A stretch of DNA of 64,000 bases. Source: Phreatobacter aquaticus. GTDB taxonomy: Bacteria; Pseudomonadota; Alphaproteobacteria; Rhizobiales; Phreatobacteraceae. Below the pieces are notes generated by a model. It was not told the origin of the DNA. It did no database searches and was given only the letters and a program-made list of their open reading frames with translations. Made by a program: the position numbers and the translations under genes. Positions 1 to 8,496 of the stretch are shown here, piece after piece (the first letter of the stretch is position 1; every line of letters begins with the position of its first letter). Where the stretch lies: positions 2,442,828-2,506,827 of the forward strand of contig NZ_CP039865.1 of the NCBI RefSeq assembly GCF_005160265.1. Direction: 5' to 3'.

Positions 1-2
1 CA

Positions 3-629
3 GGTCCGATCCCGGGCATGGGGGCCGCCGTCGTCGACGATGCGGGCAAGCCGCTGCCGCGCGGCCAGGTCGGCGAACTCGCACTGACAATCCCCTCGAT
101 CGGCCTGACGCGCGGCCTCTGGCGCTCGCCGGAGCGCTTCATCGAGGCCTATTGGGCCAAGGTGCCGGACATGTGGATCCACGGCGACTTTGCCTCCGTC
201 GACCTCGACGGCAACTGGTTCGTCCATGGCCGGTCCGACGACACGATCAAGATTGCCGGCAAGCGCACCGGCCCCTCGGAGGTCGAGGCGCTGCTGCTCG
301 GCACCGGCAAGGTCGGCGAGGCCGCGGTGATCGGCATTCCCGACCCACTCAAGGGCTCGGCGGTGATCTGCGTCTGCGTGCCCGCGCGCGGCGTTACCGG
401 GACACCGGAACTCGCCGACGAACTGAAAAAGGCCGTGGTGGCCGGTCTTGGCGCCTCGTTCCGGCCGAAGGCGGTAACCTTCGTCGACGCGATCCCCAAG
501 ACACGCAGCATGAAGATCATGCGGCGCGTCGTGCGCTCGATCTGGCTCGGCGAGCCGGTCGGCGACCTGTCGGGCCTGGTCAATCCGGAGGCGGTGGACG
601 GGCTGAAGGCGGTGGTGGCGAAGGCGTGA
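3..629 (+). CDS. AMP-forming acyl-CoA synthetase, C-terminal part (5' end outside window)
   Basis: The open frame runs in from the left edge, so only about 208 C-terminal residues are visible. They match the end of the acetyl/propionyl-CoA synthetase type of adenylating enzyme. The hinge region reads GRSDDTIKIAGKRTGPSEVE (A8-type motif, GRSDDTIK). The C-terminal domain carries the A10-type motif as RSMKIMRR, where the final lysine is the one that orients acyl-AMP formation; most relatives read SGK here, so the Met is a small deviation. The enzyme would join a carboxylic acid to CoA using ATP in the cytoplasm. It converges on the minus-strand catabolic block. Substrate cannot be told from this part. 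The internal ATG at 18 is not a credible start because homology continues upstream of it. Confidence 0.85.
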   Translation, partial: GPIPGMGAAVVDDAGKPLPRGQVGELALTIPSIGLTRGLWRSPERFIEAYWAKVPDMWIHGDFASVDLDGNWFVHGRSDDTIKIAGKRTGPSEVEALLLGTGKVGEAAVIGIPDPLKGSAVICVCVPARGVTGTPELADELKKAVVAGLGASFRPKAVTFVDAIPKTRSMKIMRRVVRSIWLGEPVGDLSGLVNPEAVDGLKAVVAKA

Positions 630-691
630 GCCTTTTGGAGGCCGGGTCTGTTACCGGCAGCCACAAGCGCATGACGTCGGAACTCTCTCGA

Positions 692-850
692 CGTCATCCC
701 CGGCGACCGAGGCGAAGCCGAGGGAGGGAAGGGGATCCAGGGGCCACGAGGGTCACACTCGCGCTCACAGGCGAGCGCTTGCTGTGAGACCAGGACGAAC
801 AGCTCCTGGACCCCCTTTCCCTCGCCCTTCGGGCTCGCCGGGGGTGACGG
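692..850. repeat. Dispersed palindromic repeat, copy 1
   Basis: The left arm starts CGTCATCCCCGGCG and runs to GGGGATCCAGG. The right arm starts CTCCTGGACCCCC and ends CGCCGGGGGTGACGG, so the two arms form a long imperfect inverted repeat around a central spacer. The same two arms occur at 36204-36320 in the opposite orientation, with a shorter centre. This is typical of the intergenic palindromic elements of Hyphomicrobiales genomes. It may fold into a transcript hairpin between convergent genes. Confidence 0.8.
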
Positions 851-910
851 ATGCGCGGCTTGGCTGGTGGCACGGCCCGAACACTCAGAACCTCAGGCTC
901 ACTCTCACCA

Positions 911-1005
911 CGTCATGCCCGCCCCTGAGGCGGGCATCCATGTCTTCGATCCGTCGCCCAGACGAACCCAAGGCGTGGATGGCCGGGACAAGCCCGGCCA
1001 TGACG
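911..1005. repeat. Short palindromic repeat unit (CGTCATGCCCG type)
   Basis: The unit begins CGTCATGCCCGCCCCTGAGG, itself a small hairpin (GCCCGCC/GGCGGGC). It ends GGCCGGGACAAGCCCGGCC followed by ATGACG, a second small hairpin whose outer end is the inverse of the beginning. A related half-unit (GTCATGCCCGGCCTTGTGCC) lies after ccr at 36028-36050. These look like REP-type intergenic elements of a family distinct from the 692-850 repeat. Confidence 0.65.
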
Positions 1006-1057
1006 CATGGAAAGGCCTGGAAGGAGGAAGAAGCGGCAGGCTCGCACCTGCCTGTCC

Positions 1058-2188
1058 TCACCCGCCTGCCCAGCCGGTCCGCCGCGCGGCCTCGTCCAGC
1101 ATGGGAAAGGCGCGCGATGCTGACGGCTCCCTGAGCCCCGGATCGATCGGCACCGGCAGGGCGGCCATCGCGCCGCCCACGCCCGAGACCTCACGCGCGA
1201 ACAGGCCGCGCCCGACGAAGGCACGATCGTTGGCCGCTTCCTCCAGCGTCGCGACCACCGAGACGCAGACATCGGCATCTCCGAACGCCTCCTGCCATGC
1301 GGCAGCGCTGCGTCCGGCGATCAGGCCTGCAACCTTGGCGCGGGTCGCCTGCGGATCGGGACGGTCGTCGCGGTCTTCCGGGCCAAGTCCGATCCTGTCG
1401 CAGAACACCTGCCAGAACCGCTCCTCCAGCGGCGCTGCCGCGAGGAACCGGTCATCGGCGGTGCGATAGATCTGATAGCGGGGCGAGCCTCCGGTGATCA
1501 GCTCGCCGCCAGGCCTTGGCCAGGCGCCGGCATGGCCTGCAGCCAGTCCCCAATAGGCGAAGGTGAAGAGATTGTCGGCCATGGCGACATCGATCGAGCA
1601 ACCCCGGCCGCTTAGCGCCCGCTGCTGCAGCGCCAGCAGGATGTTCAGCACCGCCGGATAGGCGCCCCCGCCGATATCGGCGGCCAGAACCTGCGGCAGG
1701 ACCGGCGCGCCATCGGTGCCGCGCGTCAGGCCGAGCAGGCCGGCCTCGGCGAGATAGTTGAGATCGTGACCGGCCTTGGCGACCCGCTCACCCGACTGGC
1801 CGTAGCCGGAGATGGAACAATAGATCAGCCGCGGATTGTCCGTGGCGAGTGTTTCGTAACCGAGCCCCAGCCGCGCCATCACGCCCGGCCGGAACTGCTC
1901 GATCAGCACATCGGCCTCGGCGGCGAGCGCCTTGATGTGGGCGAGGTCGCCGGCATCCTTCAGATCCGCGACCAGGCTCGCCTTGCCGCGGTTGAGCAGG
2001 GCGAAATTGCCGCTCGCGCCGGCAAAGGGCGGTGCATAGGAGCGCATCTCGTCGCCGGTGCCGGGCCGCTCGACCTTGATCACCTCCGCACCCGCCTCTG
2101 CCAGAATCAGGCTCGCCAGCGGTCCGGGCAGGAGGTTGGAGAAGTCGAGGACCTTCAGGCCGCTGAGCGGCGGCAGCGGCGCGGCCAT
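1058..2188 (-). CDS. CoA-transferase family III protein, alpha-methylacyl-CoA racemase-like
   Basis: A 376-residue CaiB/BaiF-fold protein. Three racemase-specific positions can be seen: the His in GHDLNYLAEAG, the Asp in AADIGGGAYPA, and the Glu in PLEERFW. In alpha-methylacyl-CoA racemases the equivalent His/Asp pair moves the alpha proton, so I favour racemisation of 2-methyl-branched acyl-CoA over CoA transfer, though the fold alone allows either. The start at 2188 (MAAPLPPLSG) is chosen because the fold begins right after it; a longer frame upstream overlaps the acyl-CoA dehydrogenase. It is the last gene of the catabolic operon, 13 bp after the dehydrogenase. A racemase would let an S-specific dehydrogenase use both isomers of a branched acid. 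Confidence 0.8.
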   Translation of the reverse strand: MAAPLPPLSGLKVLDFSNLLPGPLASLILAEAGAEVIKVERPGTGDEMRSYAPPFAGASGNFALLNRGKASLVADLKDAGDLAHIKALAAEADVLIEQFRPGVMARLGLGYETLATDNPRLIYCSISGYGQSGERVAKAGHDLNYLAEAGLLGLTRGTDGAPVLPQVLAADIGGGAYPAVLNILLALQQRALSGRGCSIDVAMADNLFTFAYWGLAAGHAGAWPRPGGELITGGSPRYQIYRTADDRFLAAAPLEERFWQVFCDRIGLGPEDRDDRPDPQATRAKVAGLIAGRSAAAWQEAFGDADVCVSVVATLEEAANDRAFVGRGLFAREVSGVGGAMAALPVPIDPGLREPSASRAFPMLDEAARRTGWAGG

Positions 2189-2201
2189 GGCTGTCCCCCG
2201 C

Positions 2202-3347
2202 TCAGGCGGCGTTGCGCTTCTGCATCTCACGCAGGATGACGAGGTGCTGGATGTCGTTGGTGCCCTCGTAGATGCGGGTGACGCGGGCATCGCGATAATG
2301 GCGCTCGACCGGGAAGTCGGCGAGATACCCGTAGCCGCCCATGGTCTGGATCGCTTCCGAACAGACCCATTCGGCCGCGTCGGACGCGACGAGCTTGGCC
2401 ATGCAGGCCTCCATCAGGCAAGGCTGGCCGGCATCGGAGAGTGCGGCCGCATGCAGCACCATCTGACGGGCGCTCTCGATCCGCGTCGCCATGGCGGCAA
2501 GGCGGAAGCCGACCACCTGATGCTCGATGATCGGCTTGCCGAACACCACGCGGTCGCGGGCATAGTCGAGCGCCGCCTCATAGGCCGCGCGGCCGATGCC
2601 GACGGCCTGGGCGGCAATGCCGATGCGTCCGCCCTGCAGGTTGGAGAGTGCGATCCGGTAACCCTCGCCCTCGGCGCCGAGGCGGTTCGCCACCGGCACG
2701 CGCAGGTTCTCAAACGCGATCTGGCAGGTGTCGGAGGAGTGCTGGCCGAGTTTCTCCTCCTTGCGCACCACCACATAGCCCGGCGCCGGCAGCGGCACGA
2801 TGAAGGCGGAAATGCCCTTGGTGCCGTCCTGTGGGCCGGTGCGGGCGAAGATCAGCGCGACATCGGCATTGCTGCCCGTGGTGATGAACTGCTTGGTGCC
2901 GTTCAGCACATAATGATCGCCGTCGCGCACCGCGCGGGTGGCCAGCGCGCCGGCATCCGAGCCTCCATGGGCTTCCGTCAGCAGGAAGGCGGAGATCATG
3001 CGCCCCTCGGCCATGGGCTTCAGGAACCGCTCCTTCTGCTCGTCGGTGCCGAACGTGACGAGCGGCATGCAGCCGACCGAATTGTGCCCGCTCATCACGG
3101 TGGATGTGCCGGCATCGCCGGCGGCGATCTCCTCCAGCGCCAGCGCGGTCGACACATAATCCGCACCAACACCGCCCCATTCCGCCGGCACATTCATGCC
3201 CATCAGGCCGAGGCTGCCCATTTCCCGGATTTCCGCCATCGGGAAATGGCTTTCGCGATCCCACCGGGCAGCGTTCGGTGCCAGCTTCTCGCGCGCGAAC
3301 TGGCGCGCCATGTCGCGGATCATCGTCTGCTGCTCGGTGAGGATCAT
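2202..3347 (-). CDS. Acyl-CoA dehydrogenase (FAD), first of two
   Basis: A full-length 381-residue acyl-CoA dehydrogenase. It shows the N-terminal helical domain, the flavin segment AFLLTEAHGGSDAGA (about residues 120-135), the substrate/FAD strand TKQFITTGSNADV, and the C-terminal RIYEGTNDIQ. The Glu of RIYEG is the catalytic base in short- and medium-chain enzymes. It would oxidise an acyl-CoA to the 2-enoyl-CoA and pass electrons to ETF. It sits 24 bp downstream of the second dehydrogenase and 13 bp upstream of the racemase-like gene, in one operon read leftward. The substrate is unknown; the racemase next door hints at a 2-branched one. Confidence 0.93.
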   Translation of the reverse strand: MILTEQQTMIRDMARQFAREKLAPNAARWDRESHFPMAEIREMGSLGLMGMNVPAEWGGVGADYVSTALALEEIAAGDAGTSTVMSGHNSVGCMPLVTFGTDEQKERFLKPMAEGRMISAFLLTEAHGGSDAGALATRAVRDGDHYVLNGTKQFITTGSNADVALIFARTGPQDGTKGISAFIVPLPAPGYVVVRKEEKLGQHSSDTCQIAFENLRVPVANRLGAEGEGYRIALSNLQGGRIGIAAQAVGIGRAAYEAALDYARDRVVFGKPIIEHQVVGFRLAAMATRIESARQMVLHAAALSDAGQPCLMEACMAKLVASDAAEWVCSEAIQTMGGYGYLADFPVERHYRDARVTRIYEGTNDIQHLVILREMQKRNAA

Positions 3348-3371
3348 GGCGTTCGTCCCGGATGGTCTGTT

Positions 3372-4541
3372 CTAGTTCTGGAATTTGGCGAGATGGGCGC
3401 GGGCAATGACGATCTTCTGGACCTCGGTCGCGCCCTCGTAGATCCGCAGCGCGCGGATATCGCGATAGAGCTCCTCGACCTTCTCGCCCTTCTTCACGCC
3501 GAGGCCGCCGAAGATCTGGATCGCGCGGTCGATCACCTTCTGGGCGTTCTCGGTCGCCACCATCTTGGCGATCGCCGCCTCCTTGGTGATGCGCTCGCGG
3601 CCCTGATCCTTCTCCCAGGCTGCGCGGAAGATCAGCAGGGCGGAAGCTTCGAGCTCCGCGACGCTGTCGGCAAGCGAGGCCTGCGTGAGCTGGAGGTCGG
3701 CGAGCGGCGCGCCGAACATCTTGCGGCTGACCGCTCGCCGGCTCGCCTCATGCAGGGCGCGATTGCCCATGCCGAGAGCGGCCGCCGCAACGGTTGAGCG
3801 GAACACGTCGAGCGTCGCCATGGCGATGGCAAAGCCCTGGCCGGGGCGGCCCAGCAGGGCGTCCTCCGGCACGACACAATTGTCGAAGCCGAGGGTCGCC
3901 AGCGGATGCGGCGCGATGACCTCGATCCGCTCGATGACCGAGAGACCTGGCGTGTCGGCCGGCACGATGAAGGCCGAGATGCCGCGGGCGCCCGCGGCCT
4001 CGCCGGTGCGCGCGAACACCACGTAGCGGTCGGCAATGCCGCCATTGGAGATCCAGGTCTTGGTGCCATCCAGCCGCCAGCCACCGGCAACCTTCGTGGC
4101 CGTGGTGGAGAGGGCCGCGACATCCGACCCGGCATCGGGCTCGGACAGCGCGAAGCCTGAGATCGCCTTGCCGTCGCGCACCGAGGGGCAGGCGGCGGCC
4201 TTCTGCGCAGGTGTTCCGAACAGCGAGATCGGACCGGTGCCCAGCCCCTGCATGGCGAAGGCAAAGTCGGCGAGACCGTCGACATAGCCAAGCGTCGCGC
4301 GGGCGATGCAGAGCGTGCGCACGTCGAGGGCGGCGCGAAGGCCACCCTGATCGCCGGGCACGCAGGCCTTGAGGAAGCCAGCCTCGCCGAGCGCCGTCAC
4401 CAGCCGGCGGCACGAGCCATCGACATCGTGATGGTCGACGAGGCCGGGGACCGTCGCCTCCGCCCATGTGCCAAGGCGGTCGGCGAAGGCGCGGTGGGCG
4501 TCATCGAAGAACGGCAGCGCAAGGAAATCAGCGGCAAGCAT
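3372..4541 (-). CDS. Acyl-CoA dehydrogenase (FAD), second of two
   Basis: A 389-residue acyl-CoA dehydrogenase with [17 protein letters not shown] (flavin loop), [20 protein letters not shown] and the catalytic Glu in [11 protein letters not shown]. The start at 4541 ([12 protein letters not shown]) is preferred over the in-frame ATG at 4574 because GGAGAG lies six bases before it. It is about 40 bp downstream of the crotonase gene and immediately upstream of the other dehydrogenase. The two proteins are clearly diverged paralogues, so they either act on different intermediates or form a hetero-oligomer, as paired dehydrogenases do in dicarboxylate and steroid side-chain pathways. Which applies here cannot be decided from sequence. 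Confidence 0.92.
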   Translation of the reverse strand: MLAADFLALPFFDDAHRAFADRLGTWAEATVPGLVDHHDVDGSCRRLVTALGEAGFLKACVPGDQGGLRAALDVRTLCIARATLGYVDGLADFAFAMQGLGTGPISLFGTPAQKAAACPSVRDGKAISGFALSEPDAGSDVAALSTTATKVAGGWRLDGTKTWISNGGIADRYVVFARTGEAAGARGISAFIVPADTPGLSVIERIEVIAPHPLATLGFDNCVVPEDALLGRPGQGFAIAMATLDVFRSTVAAAALGMGNRALHEASRRAVSRKMFGAPLADLQLTQASLADSVAELEASALLIFRAAWEKDQGRERITKEAAIAKMVATENAQKVIDRAIQIFGGLGVKKGEKVEELYRDIRALRIYEGATEVQKIVIARAHLAKFQN

Positions 4542-4580
4542 GGACGCTCTCCGCTGTTCGATGAGACGGGGCACGCATGA

Positions 4581-5411
4581 TCAATTGCCCTCGAAGACCG
4601 GCTTCTGCTTGGCAACGAAGGCGTTGTAGGCGCGCCCGTAATCCTTGGTCTGCATGCAGATCGCCTGCGCCTGGGCCTCCGCCTCGATGGCGCTGTCGAT
4701 GTCCATCGACCATTCCTGGTGGAGGCAAGTCTTGGTGATGCCGTGGGCGAAAGTCGGGCCGTCGGCCAGTTCCTTGGCGAGCGTCTGGGCCTCGGCCAGC
4801 ACGTCGTCAGGCGAGACGACCTTGTTGAAGAAGCCCCACTTGTCGGCTTCCTCCGCCGACATCGAGCGTCCCGTGTAGAGCAGCTCGGAGGCCCGGCCCT
4901 GGCCGATGATGCGCGGCAGGATCGCGCAGGCGCCCATGTCGGCGCCGGCAAGGCCGACCCGCACGAACAGGAAGGCGGTCTTGGCGCGCGGCGTGCCGAT
5001 GCGGAGATCAGAGGCCATGGCGACGATGGCGCCAGCGCCGGCGCAGATGCCGTCGACCGCCGCGATGATCGGCTGCGGGCAATGGCGCATCGCCTTGACG
5101 AGATCGCCGGTCATGCGGGTGAAGGCGAGCAGGCCCGGCATGTCGCCGGCTTCCTGCATGCGGACCAGCGGGCCGATGATCTCGTGGACGTCGCCGCCAG
5201 AGCAGAAATTGCCGCCAGCGCCGGTGACGACCACCGTCTTCACATCGGTCGCATAGACCAGCTTGAGGAACAGGTCGCGCAGTTCGGCATAGCTTTCGAA
5301 GGTCAGCGGATTCTTCCGCTCGGGCCGGTTCAGCGTGACGGTCCCGACCTTGCCGGCAACCTCCCACTTGAAATGGGTCGCCTTGTAATCAGCGGCTTTG
5401 AACGTCTGCAC
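4581..5411 (-). CDS. Crotonase-superfamily protein lacking both hydratase glutamates
   Basis: A 276-residue crotonase fold. The oxyanion-hole segment reads [13 protein letters not shown]. The two catalytic glutamates of classical enoyl-CoA hydratase are missing: GGGCELA is replaced by GAGAIVA, and PEILLG by VRVGLAG. An Asp (GLAGADMG) sits in the active-site loop instead. The protein may therefore be an isomerase, hydrolase or ring-cleaving member rather than a plain hydratase. The start is GTG at 5411, preceded by AGAGGA at normal spacing. It lies between the SDR gene (28 bp) and the dehydrogenases, so it belongs to the same catabolic operon. Confidence 0.85.
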   Translation of the reverse strand: MQTFKAADYKATHFKWEVAGKVGTVTLNRPERKNPLTFESYAELRDLFLKLVYATDVKTVVVTGAGGNFCSGGDVHEIIGPLVRMQEAGDMPGLLAFTRMTGDLVKAMRHCPQPIIAAVDGICAGAGAIVAMASDLRIGTPRAKTAFLFVRVGLAGADMGACAILPRIIGQGRASELLYTGRSMSAEEADKWGFFNKVVSPDDVLAEAQTLAKELADGPTFAHGITKTCLHQEWSMDIDSAIEAEAQAQAICMQTKDYGRAYNAFVAKQKPVFEGN

Positions 5412-5439
5412 GGGGAAATCCTCTTGAACGATGATCGGG

Positions 5440-6180
5440 TCAGGCCATGGTCAGGCCGCCGGAGACGCTGAGCGTCTGTCCGGTGATGTAATCGGATTTA
5501 TCGCTGGCGAAAAACAGGATCGCATTGGCGATATCCTCAGGTTTGCCGAAACGGCGGAACGGAATCGCACGTTTGAAGGCTTCGAGGTGGTTTTCCGGCA
5601 GCGCCATCAGCATCGGCGTTTCGGTCGGGCCGGGGCAGATGCAGTTCACATTGATCGAATAGCGCGCCATTTCGCGGGCAAGACCCTTCGAAAAGCTGAT
5701 CAAACCGCCCTTGGCGCCGGAATAGACGGTCTCGCCGGACGAGCCGACGCGGCCGGCATCGCTGGCGACATTGACGATCTTGCCCGAGCGGCGGGCGATC
5801 ATGGGATCGAGCAGGGCGCGGATCAGCTTGACCGGCCCCATCAGATTGACGTCGACGACCCGGTCCCAGAAGGCGCTGTCATTCTCGACGAAGGGCTGGC
5901 CCTTGCCGTAACCGGCGCCGTTGACCAGCACGTGAACCTCACCGCGGCCAAGCACGGCGGCGGCGAAAGCCGCAATCGACTCGTCGGAGGCGACGTCGAG
6001 GTGGAGGAAGGTCGCCTTCAGCCCTTCGGCGCGCATCTTGGCCGCCTGGGCCTCGCCCTTGTCGGCCGAGAGGTCGGCCAGCACAACGGCCGCGCCGGCA
6101 CGCGCCAGAACTTCCGCGGTCGCGAGACCAATGCCCGATGCCGCTCCGGTGACGACGACGGTCTTGCCTTCGAGCCTCAT
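5440..6180 (-). CDS. SDR-family dehydrogenase, resembles 2-hydroxycyclohexanecarboxyl-CoA dehydrogenase (BadH)
   Basis: A 246-residue classical short-chain dehydrogenase: cofactor motif TGAASGIG near residue 11, NGAGYG, catalytic Ser in [15 protein letters not shown], and YSGAK with catalytic Tyr and Lys. The stretch around [22 protein letters not shown] and the end [12 protein letters not shown] closely resembles what I remember of BadH from Rhodopseudomonas palustris. BadH oxidises a 2-hydroxyacyl-type alicyclic CoA ester with NAD. The expected role is the 3-hydroxyacyl-CoA dehydrogenase step of this operon. The gene starts 12 bp after the enoyl-CoA hydratase stop. SDR specificity is hard to predict, so the BadH likeness is a suggestion only. 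Confidence 0.88.
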   Translation of the reverse strand: MRLEGKTVVVTGAASGIGLATAEVLARAGAAVVLADLSADKGEAQAAKMRAEGLKATFLHLDVASDESIAAFAAAVLGRGEVHVLVNGAGYGKGQPFVENDSAFWDRVVDVNLMGPVKLIRALLDPMIARRSGKIVNVASDAGRVGSSGETVYSGAKGGLISFSKGLAREMARYSINVNCICPGPTETPMLMALPENHLEAFKRAIPFRRFGKPEDIANAILFFASDKSDYITGQTLSVSGGLTMA

Positions 6181-6192
6181 GGGATCAGTCCT

Positions 6193-6945
6193 CTATCGGT
6201 CGAGAAATGCGGCGACCCGCCTGCGGGTGTCGCCGGTGTTGAGAAGCTTGTGGGTTTCGAGAAGCTCGATCTGCAGGCCTGAACCGAGTTCGGCATCGGC
6301 GGCCGAGAAGCAGCGCTTGCAGGCGGAAAGCGCCTTGGGCGACATGGTGGCCACTCGCTCGGCGAGCGCGAGCGTGAAGGCGGCGAGCTCTTCCGCCGGC
6401 ACCGCCCACTGGACAAGGCCGAGACCGAGCGCCTCAGCGCCGGTGATCACCTCGGCGGTCAGGATCATCCGCCGCGCCACGCCCGGGCCGCAGAGCCTGG
6501 ACATGCGCTGCGTGCCGCCGGCTCCCGGCAGCAGGCCGAGGCGGGTCTCGGGCAGGCCGAGCGGCGCGGTCTTCGCCGCCACCCGGAGATCGCAGGCGAG
6601 CGCCAGTTCGAAACCGCCGCCATGGGCCGCGCCGCCGATCTCGGCGATCACCACCTGGGATGCGCTTTCGATCCGGTCATAGAGCCGCTGGATGCGGCGG
6701 ACAGTCTCGACCATCGCGTCGGGGCCATCGTCGGTCGCGAAGCACTCCCGCATCAGCTTGAGGTCGGCGCCGGCCGAGAAGGTGCGCTGCGACGAGCGCA
6801 CCAGCAGCACGGTGATGTCCGGGCGCTGGTCGAGCTCGTCGAGCACGGCGTCGAAGCCGTCGATCCAGGCACGGTTGATGGCATTGACCGGCGCGCGCTC
6901 CATCGTGAGCACGAACACCGATCCCCTGGTCTCTGTTCTGAACAT
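6193..6945 (-). CDS. Enoyl-CoA hydratase (classical catalytic residues present)
   Basis: A 250-residue crotonase. Unlike its two paralogues in this block it keeps both catalytic glutamates, in GGGFELALACD and GLPETRLGLLPGAGGTQR, so true hydration of a 2-enoyl-CoA is likely. The start at 6945 (MFRTETRGS) is preferred over the ATG at 6972, because the latter falls inside the 20-bp operator palindrome and would give the odd N-terminus MNDHSFGEP. It is the first gene of the downstream catabolic operon (hydratase, SDR, crotonase, two dehydrogenases, racemase-like). The operator lies 10 bp before its start codon, so repressor binding should block transcription directly. Confidence 0.92.
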   Translation of the reverse strand: MFRTETRGSVFVLTMERAPVNAINRAWIDGFDAVLDELDQRPDITVLLVRSSQRTFSAGADLKLMRECFATDDGPDAMVETVRRIQRLYDRIESASQVVIAEIGGAAHGGGFELALACDLRVAAKTAPLGLPETRLGLLPGAGGTQRMSRLCGPGVARRMILTAEVITGAEALGLGLVQWAVPAEELAAFTLALAERVATMSPKALSACKRCFSAADAELGSGLQIELLETHKLLNTGDTRRRVAAFLDR

Positions 6946-6954
6946 GGGTTCACC

Positions 6955-6974
6955 GAATGAATGATCATTCATTC
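6955..6974. promoter_or_regulatory. Perfect 20-bp palindrome, probable TetR operator 1
   Basis: GAATGAATGATCATTCATTC is its own reverse complement. It lies immediately upstream of the catabolic operon and about 280 bp downstream of the tetR stop. Closely related palindromes at 15522 and 16943 precede the two transporter units, which makes this a regulon operator rather than chance. Confidence 0.85.
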
Positions 6975-7253
6975 TTCTGGAATATGGGACGCTGGTGCCT
7001 GCGTCAAGCGGCCGAATGGCGCATGGGTTGTCGTGGTCAGTGGCGGCGGGACGGGATGCCGCGCGCCCTGTGGCGAAGCGACGGGCGTGGCGGCCTCAGT
7101 GGCGGCGAGACGACCGGTTTGGGGCTCAGCGACCGGCGAGGTTGCGGCGCTGCCAGGCGGGGGCAGGGTGACGGGCGCTCTTGATCAGAGGGGCCAGCGA
7201 CCAGGCTCATGGCAAGCGGACTGCCCAGCCTCGGCGAGCGGCCGATCCAGGTC

Positions 7254-8012
7254 TCAGTCCCGGGCCTTGGCCGGCGCTTTCGTCTTGCTGGCTCCCGCCT
7301 TGCCGGCCCTGGCCGCCGTCGCCCGGTGGGCGGCGAGGAACTGGCCGTACTGGATCAGGCCCTTCGGGGTCGCCATGGCATGGACGAAGAAATCGAAGCC
7401 CTGCTCGATATAGCCTTCGATCGTGGTGATCTGGCTGAGCCGCCAGTGCTTCAGCGCCCAGGTATGGGCATAGAGCACCAGCTGGTAGGTGACGAGATCG
7501 ACATTGACCTCACGAAACACGCCGGCCGCCACGCAGTCGCGCAGGCGCTGCGCGATGAATTCGTTGGTCTCGAGCTCCAGCTGCTTGATCAGCTCGCGCT
7601 GCTCGCGCGGCAGCGATTTCGTCGAGCGATAGGCGAGAACGGCCGCGCTCCTGCGGTGATCGATGACCCGGCAGAAGGTTGCGAGCGACGACCACAAGGC
7701 TTCCAGCGGATCGCTGATCGTGGTGACCGAGAGCGGGATTTCCTGCTTGTACGATTCCAGCACGCTCATCAGCGAGAGCAGCAGGACGTCTTCCTTGGTC
7801 TGCGCATATTGGTAGATCAGGCCGATGCTAACGCCGGCCTTGCGCGCGATGTCCTGGATGGTCGTGCGATAATAGCCCTGATCGGAAAACAGCTCGACCG
7901 CCGCCGCGACGATCTGCTCACGCCTGCGCATGACCAGCTTCTCGTCGGTCACCTGGCTCTTGACGATCGTCTGATCAAAAGCCCTAGGGGGGGGTGTCAG
8001 AGGCTTCTTCAT
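7254..8012 (-). CDS. TetR/AcrR-family transcriptional regulator
   Basis: A 252-residue regulator. The N-terminal helix-turn-helix (about residues 30-80) reads IVAAAVELFSDQGYYRTTIQ and continues DIARKAGVSIGLIYQYAQTKED, a clear TetR domain. The rest is an alpha-helical ligand domain of unknown specificity, and the tail is Lys/Ala rich. It sits inside the minus-strand block, after the thioesterase gene and before the catabolic operon. It is the natural candidate to bind the three GAATGAAT-type palindromes. In such clusters the repressor is usually released by a CoA thioester of the pathway. A run of eight Gs lies within the first codons (7986-7993), a possible slippage site, but the frame is intact. 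Confidence 0.93.
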   Translation of the reverse strand: MKKPLTPPPRAFDQTIVKSQVTDEKLVMRRREQIVAAAVELFSDQGYYRTTIQDIARKAGVSIGLIYQYAQTKEDVLLLSLMSVLESYKQEIPLSVTTISDPLEALWSSLATFCRVIDHRRSAAVLAYRSTKSLPREQRELIKQLELETNEFIAQRLRDCVAAGVFREVNVDLVTYQLVLYAHTWALKHWRLSQITTIEGYIEQGFDFFVHAMATPKGLIQYGQFLAAHRATAARAGKAGASKTKAPAKARD

Positions 8013-8060
8013 CGTCTTCCGATCTAGTTCGGCTCGATTGTCCCGTCGCCGGGACAGGCA

Positions 8061-8492
8061 TCAACCTGTTGGATAAACCGGACGCAACCGTTTCCAAAGC
8101 CCGGTTGCGGTCAGAAGCAACCTTTTTCCGCAGCGCAATTCGCCCTGGACGAAAACGACCGAGCGCGTCACCCGCGTCACCGCGGCCGAGCACTCGATCA
8201 GATCGCCCGGCCTGGCGCCGTCGACGAAATCGCAAGTGAGGCTGATGGTGACCGCCATGCCACCGTCGATCGCCTCCATGACAGTCAGCCCCAGCGTCTG
8301 GTCCGCAAGGGCGGTGAGCACGCCGCCATGGATCGCGCCGCGGATATTGCTGTGCGCCTCGCCAGTCCTGAAGGCGAAGCCGGGGCCATTGGATCGCCTG
8401 TAGAGCGGCCCCAGGACCCGATCGAAATTGCCATCCAGCGCCGGTGTCGGCTCATAGCCTTCGGGAATGCCGGGTGGGACTGCGCTGGTCAT
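8061..8492 (-). CDS. PaaI-type hotdog-fold acyl-CoA thioesterase
   Basis: A 143-residue single hotdog domain. The signature is HSNIRGAIHGGVLTALADQ, in which the HGG loop and following acidic residue build the thioesterase site, followed by ISLTCDFVDGARPGDLIE. It probably releases free acid from CoA esters that accumulate in the pathway, a housekeeping role for the CoA pool. The start at 8492 (MTSAVPPG) is preferred; it comes a few bases after the stop of the oxidoreductase gene, which suggests coupled translation. The ATG at 8519 would overlap that gene. Confidence 0.85.
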   Translation of the reverse strand: MTSAVPPGIPEGYEPTPALDGNFDRVLGPLYRRSNGPGFAFRTGEAHSNIRGAIHGGVLTALADQTLGLTVMEAIDGGMAVTISLTCDFVDGARPGDLIECSAAVTRVTRSVVFVQGELRCGKRLLLTATGLWKRLRPVYPTG

Positions 8493-8496
8493 CGGA

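Larger units (their letters stand above)
630..1057. other. Intergenic region with two palindromic repeats, no gene
   Basis: This 428-bp gap separates two convergent genes. It is filled mostly by two repeat units (692-850 and 911-1005). I see no credible coding frame. The frames that stay open here follow the GC-rich repeats and have no ribosome-binding site or recognisable product. Confidence 0.7.

Noticed and set aside
784-1469. Overlapping frames in the repeat-rich gap at the left end
   Set aside because: They run through palindromic repeats and then antisense to the racemase-like gene. No start signal or homology.
2058-3797. A 579-codon open frame on the plus strand opposite two acyl-CoA dehydrogenases
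   Set aside because: It is a mirror of high-GC coding sequence. Its translation is low-complexity in His/Arg/Asp/Gly and matches no family, while the minus strand encodes two textbook enzymes.
6958-6972. Upstream ATG start for the enoyl-CoA hydratase (N-terminus MNDHSF)
   Set aside because: It would place the start codon inside the operator palindrome. The similar MNEHSF at 16960 before the binding protein arises from the same palindrome, so both are artefacts of the operator sequence.
7986-7993. A run of eight Gs near the tetR start as a phase-variation tract
   Set aside because: The frame is intact, the tract is short and within a single gene copy. There is no evidence for length variation from one sequence.
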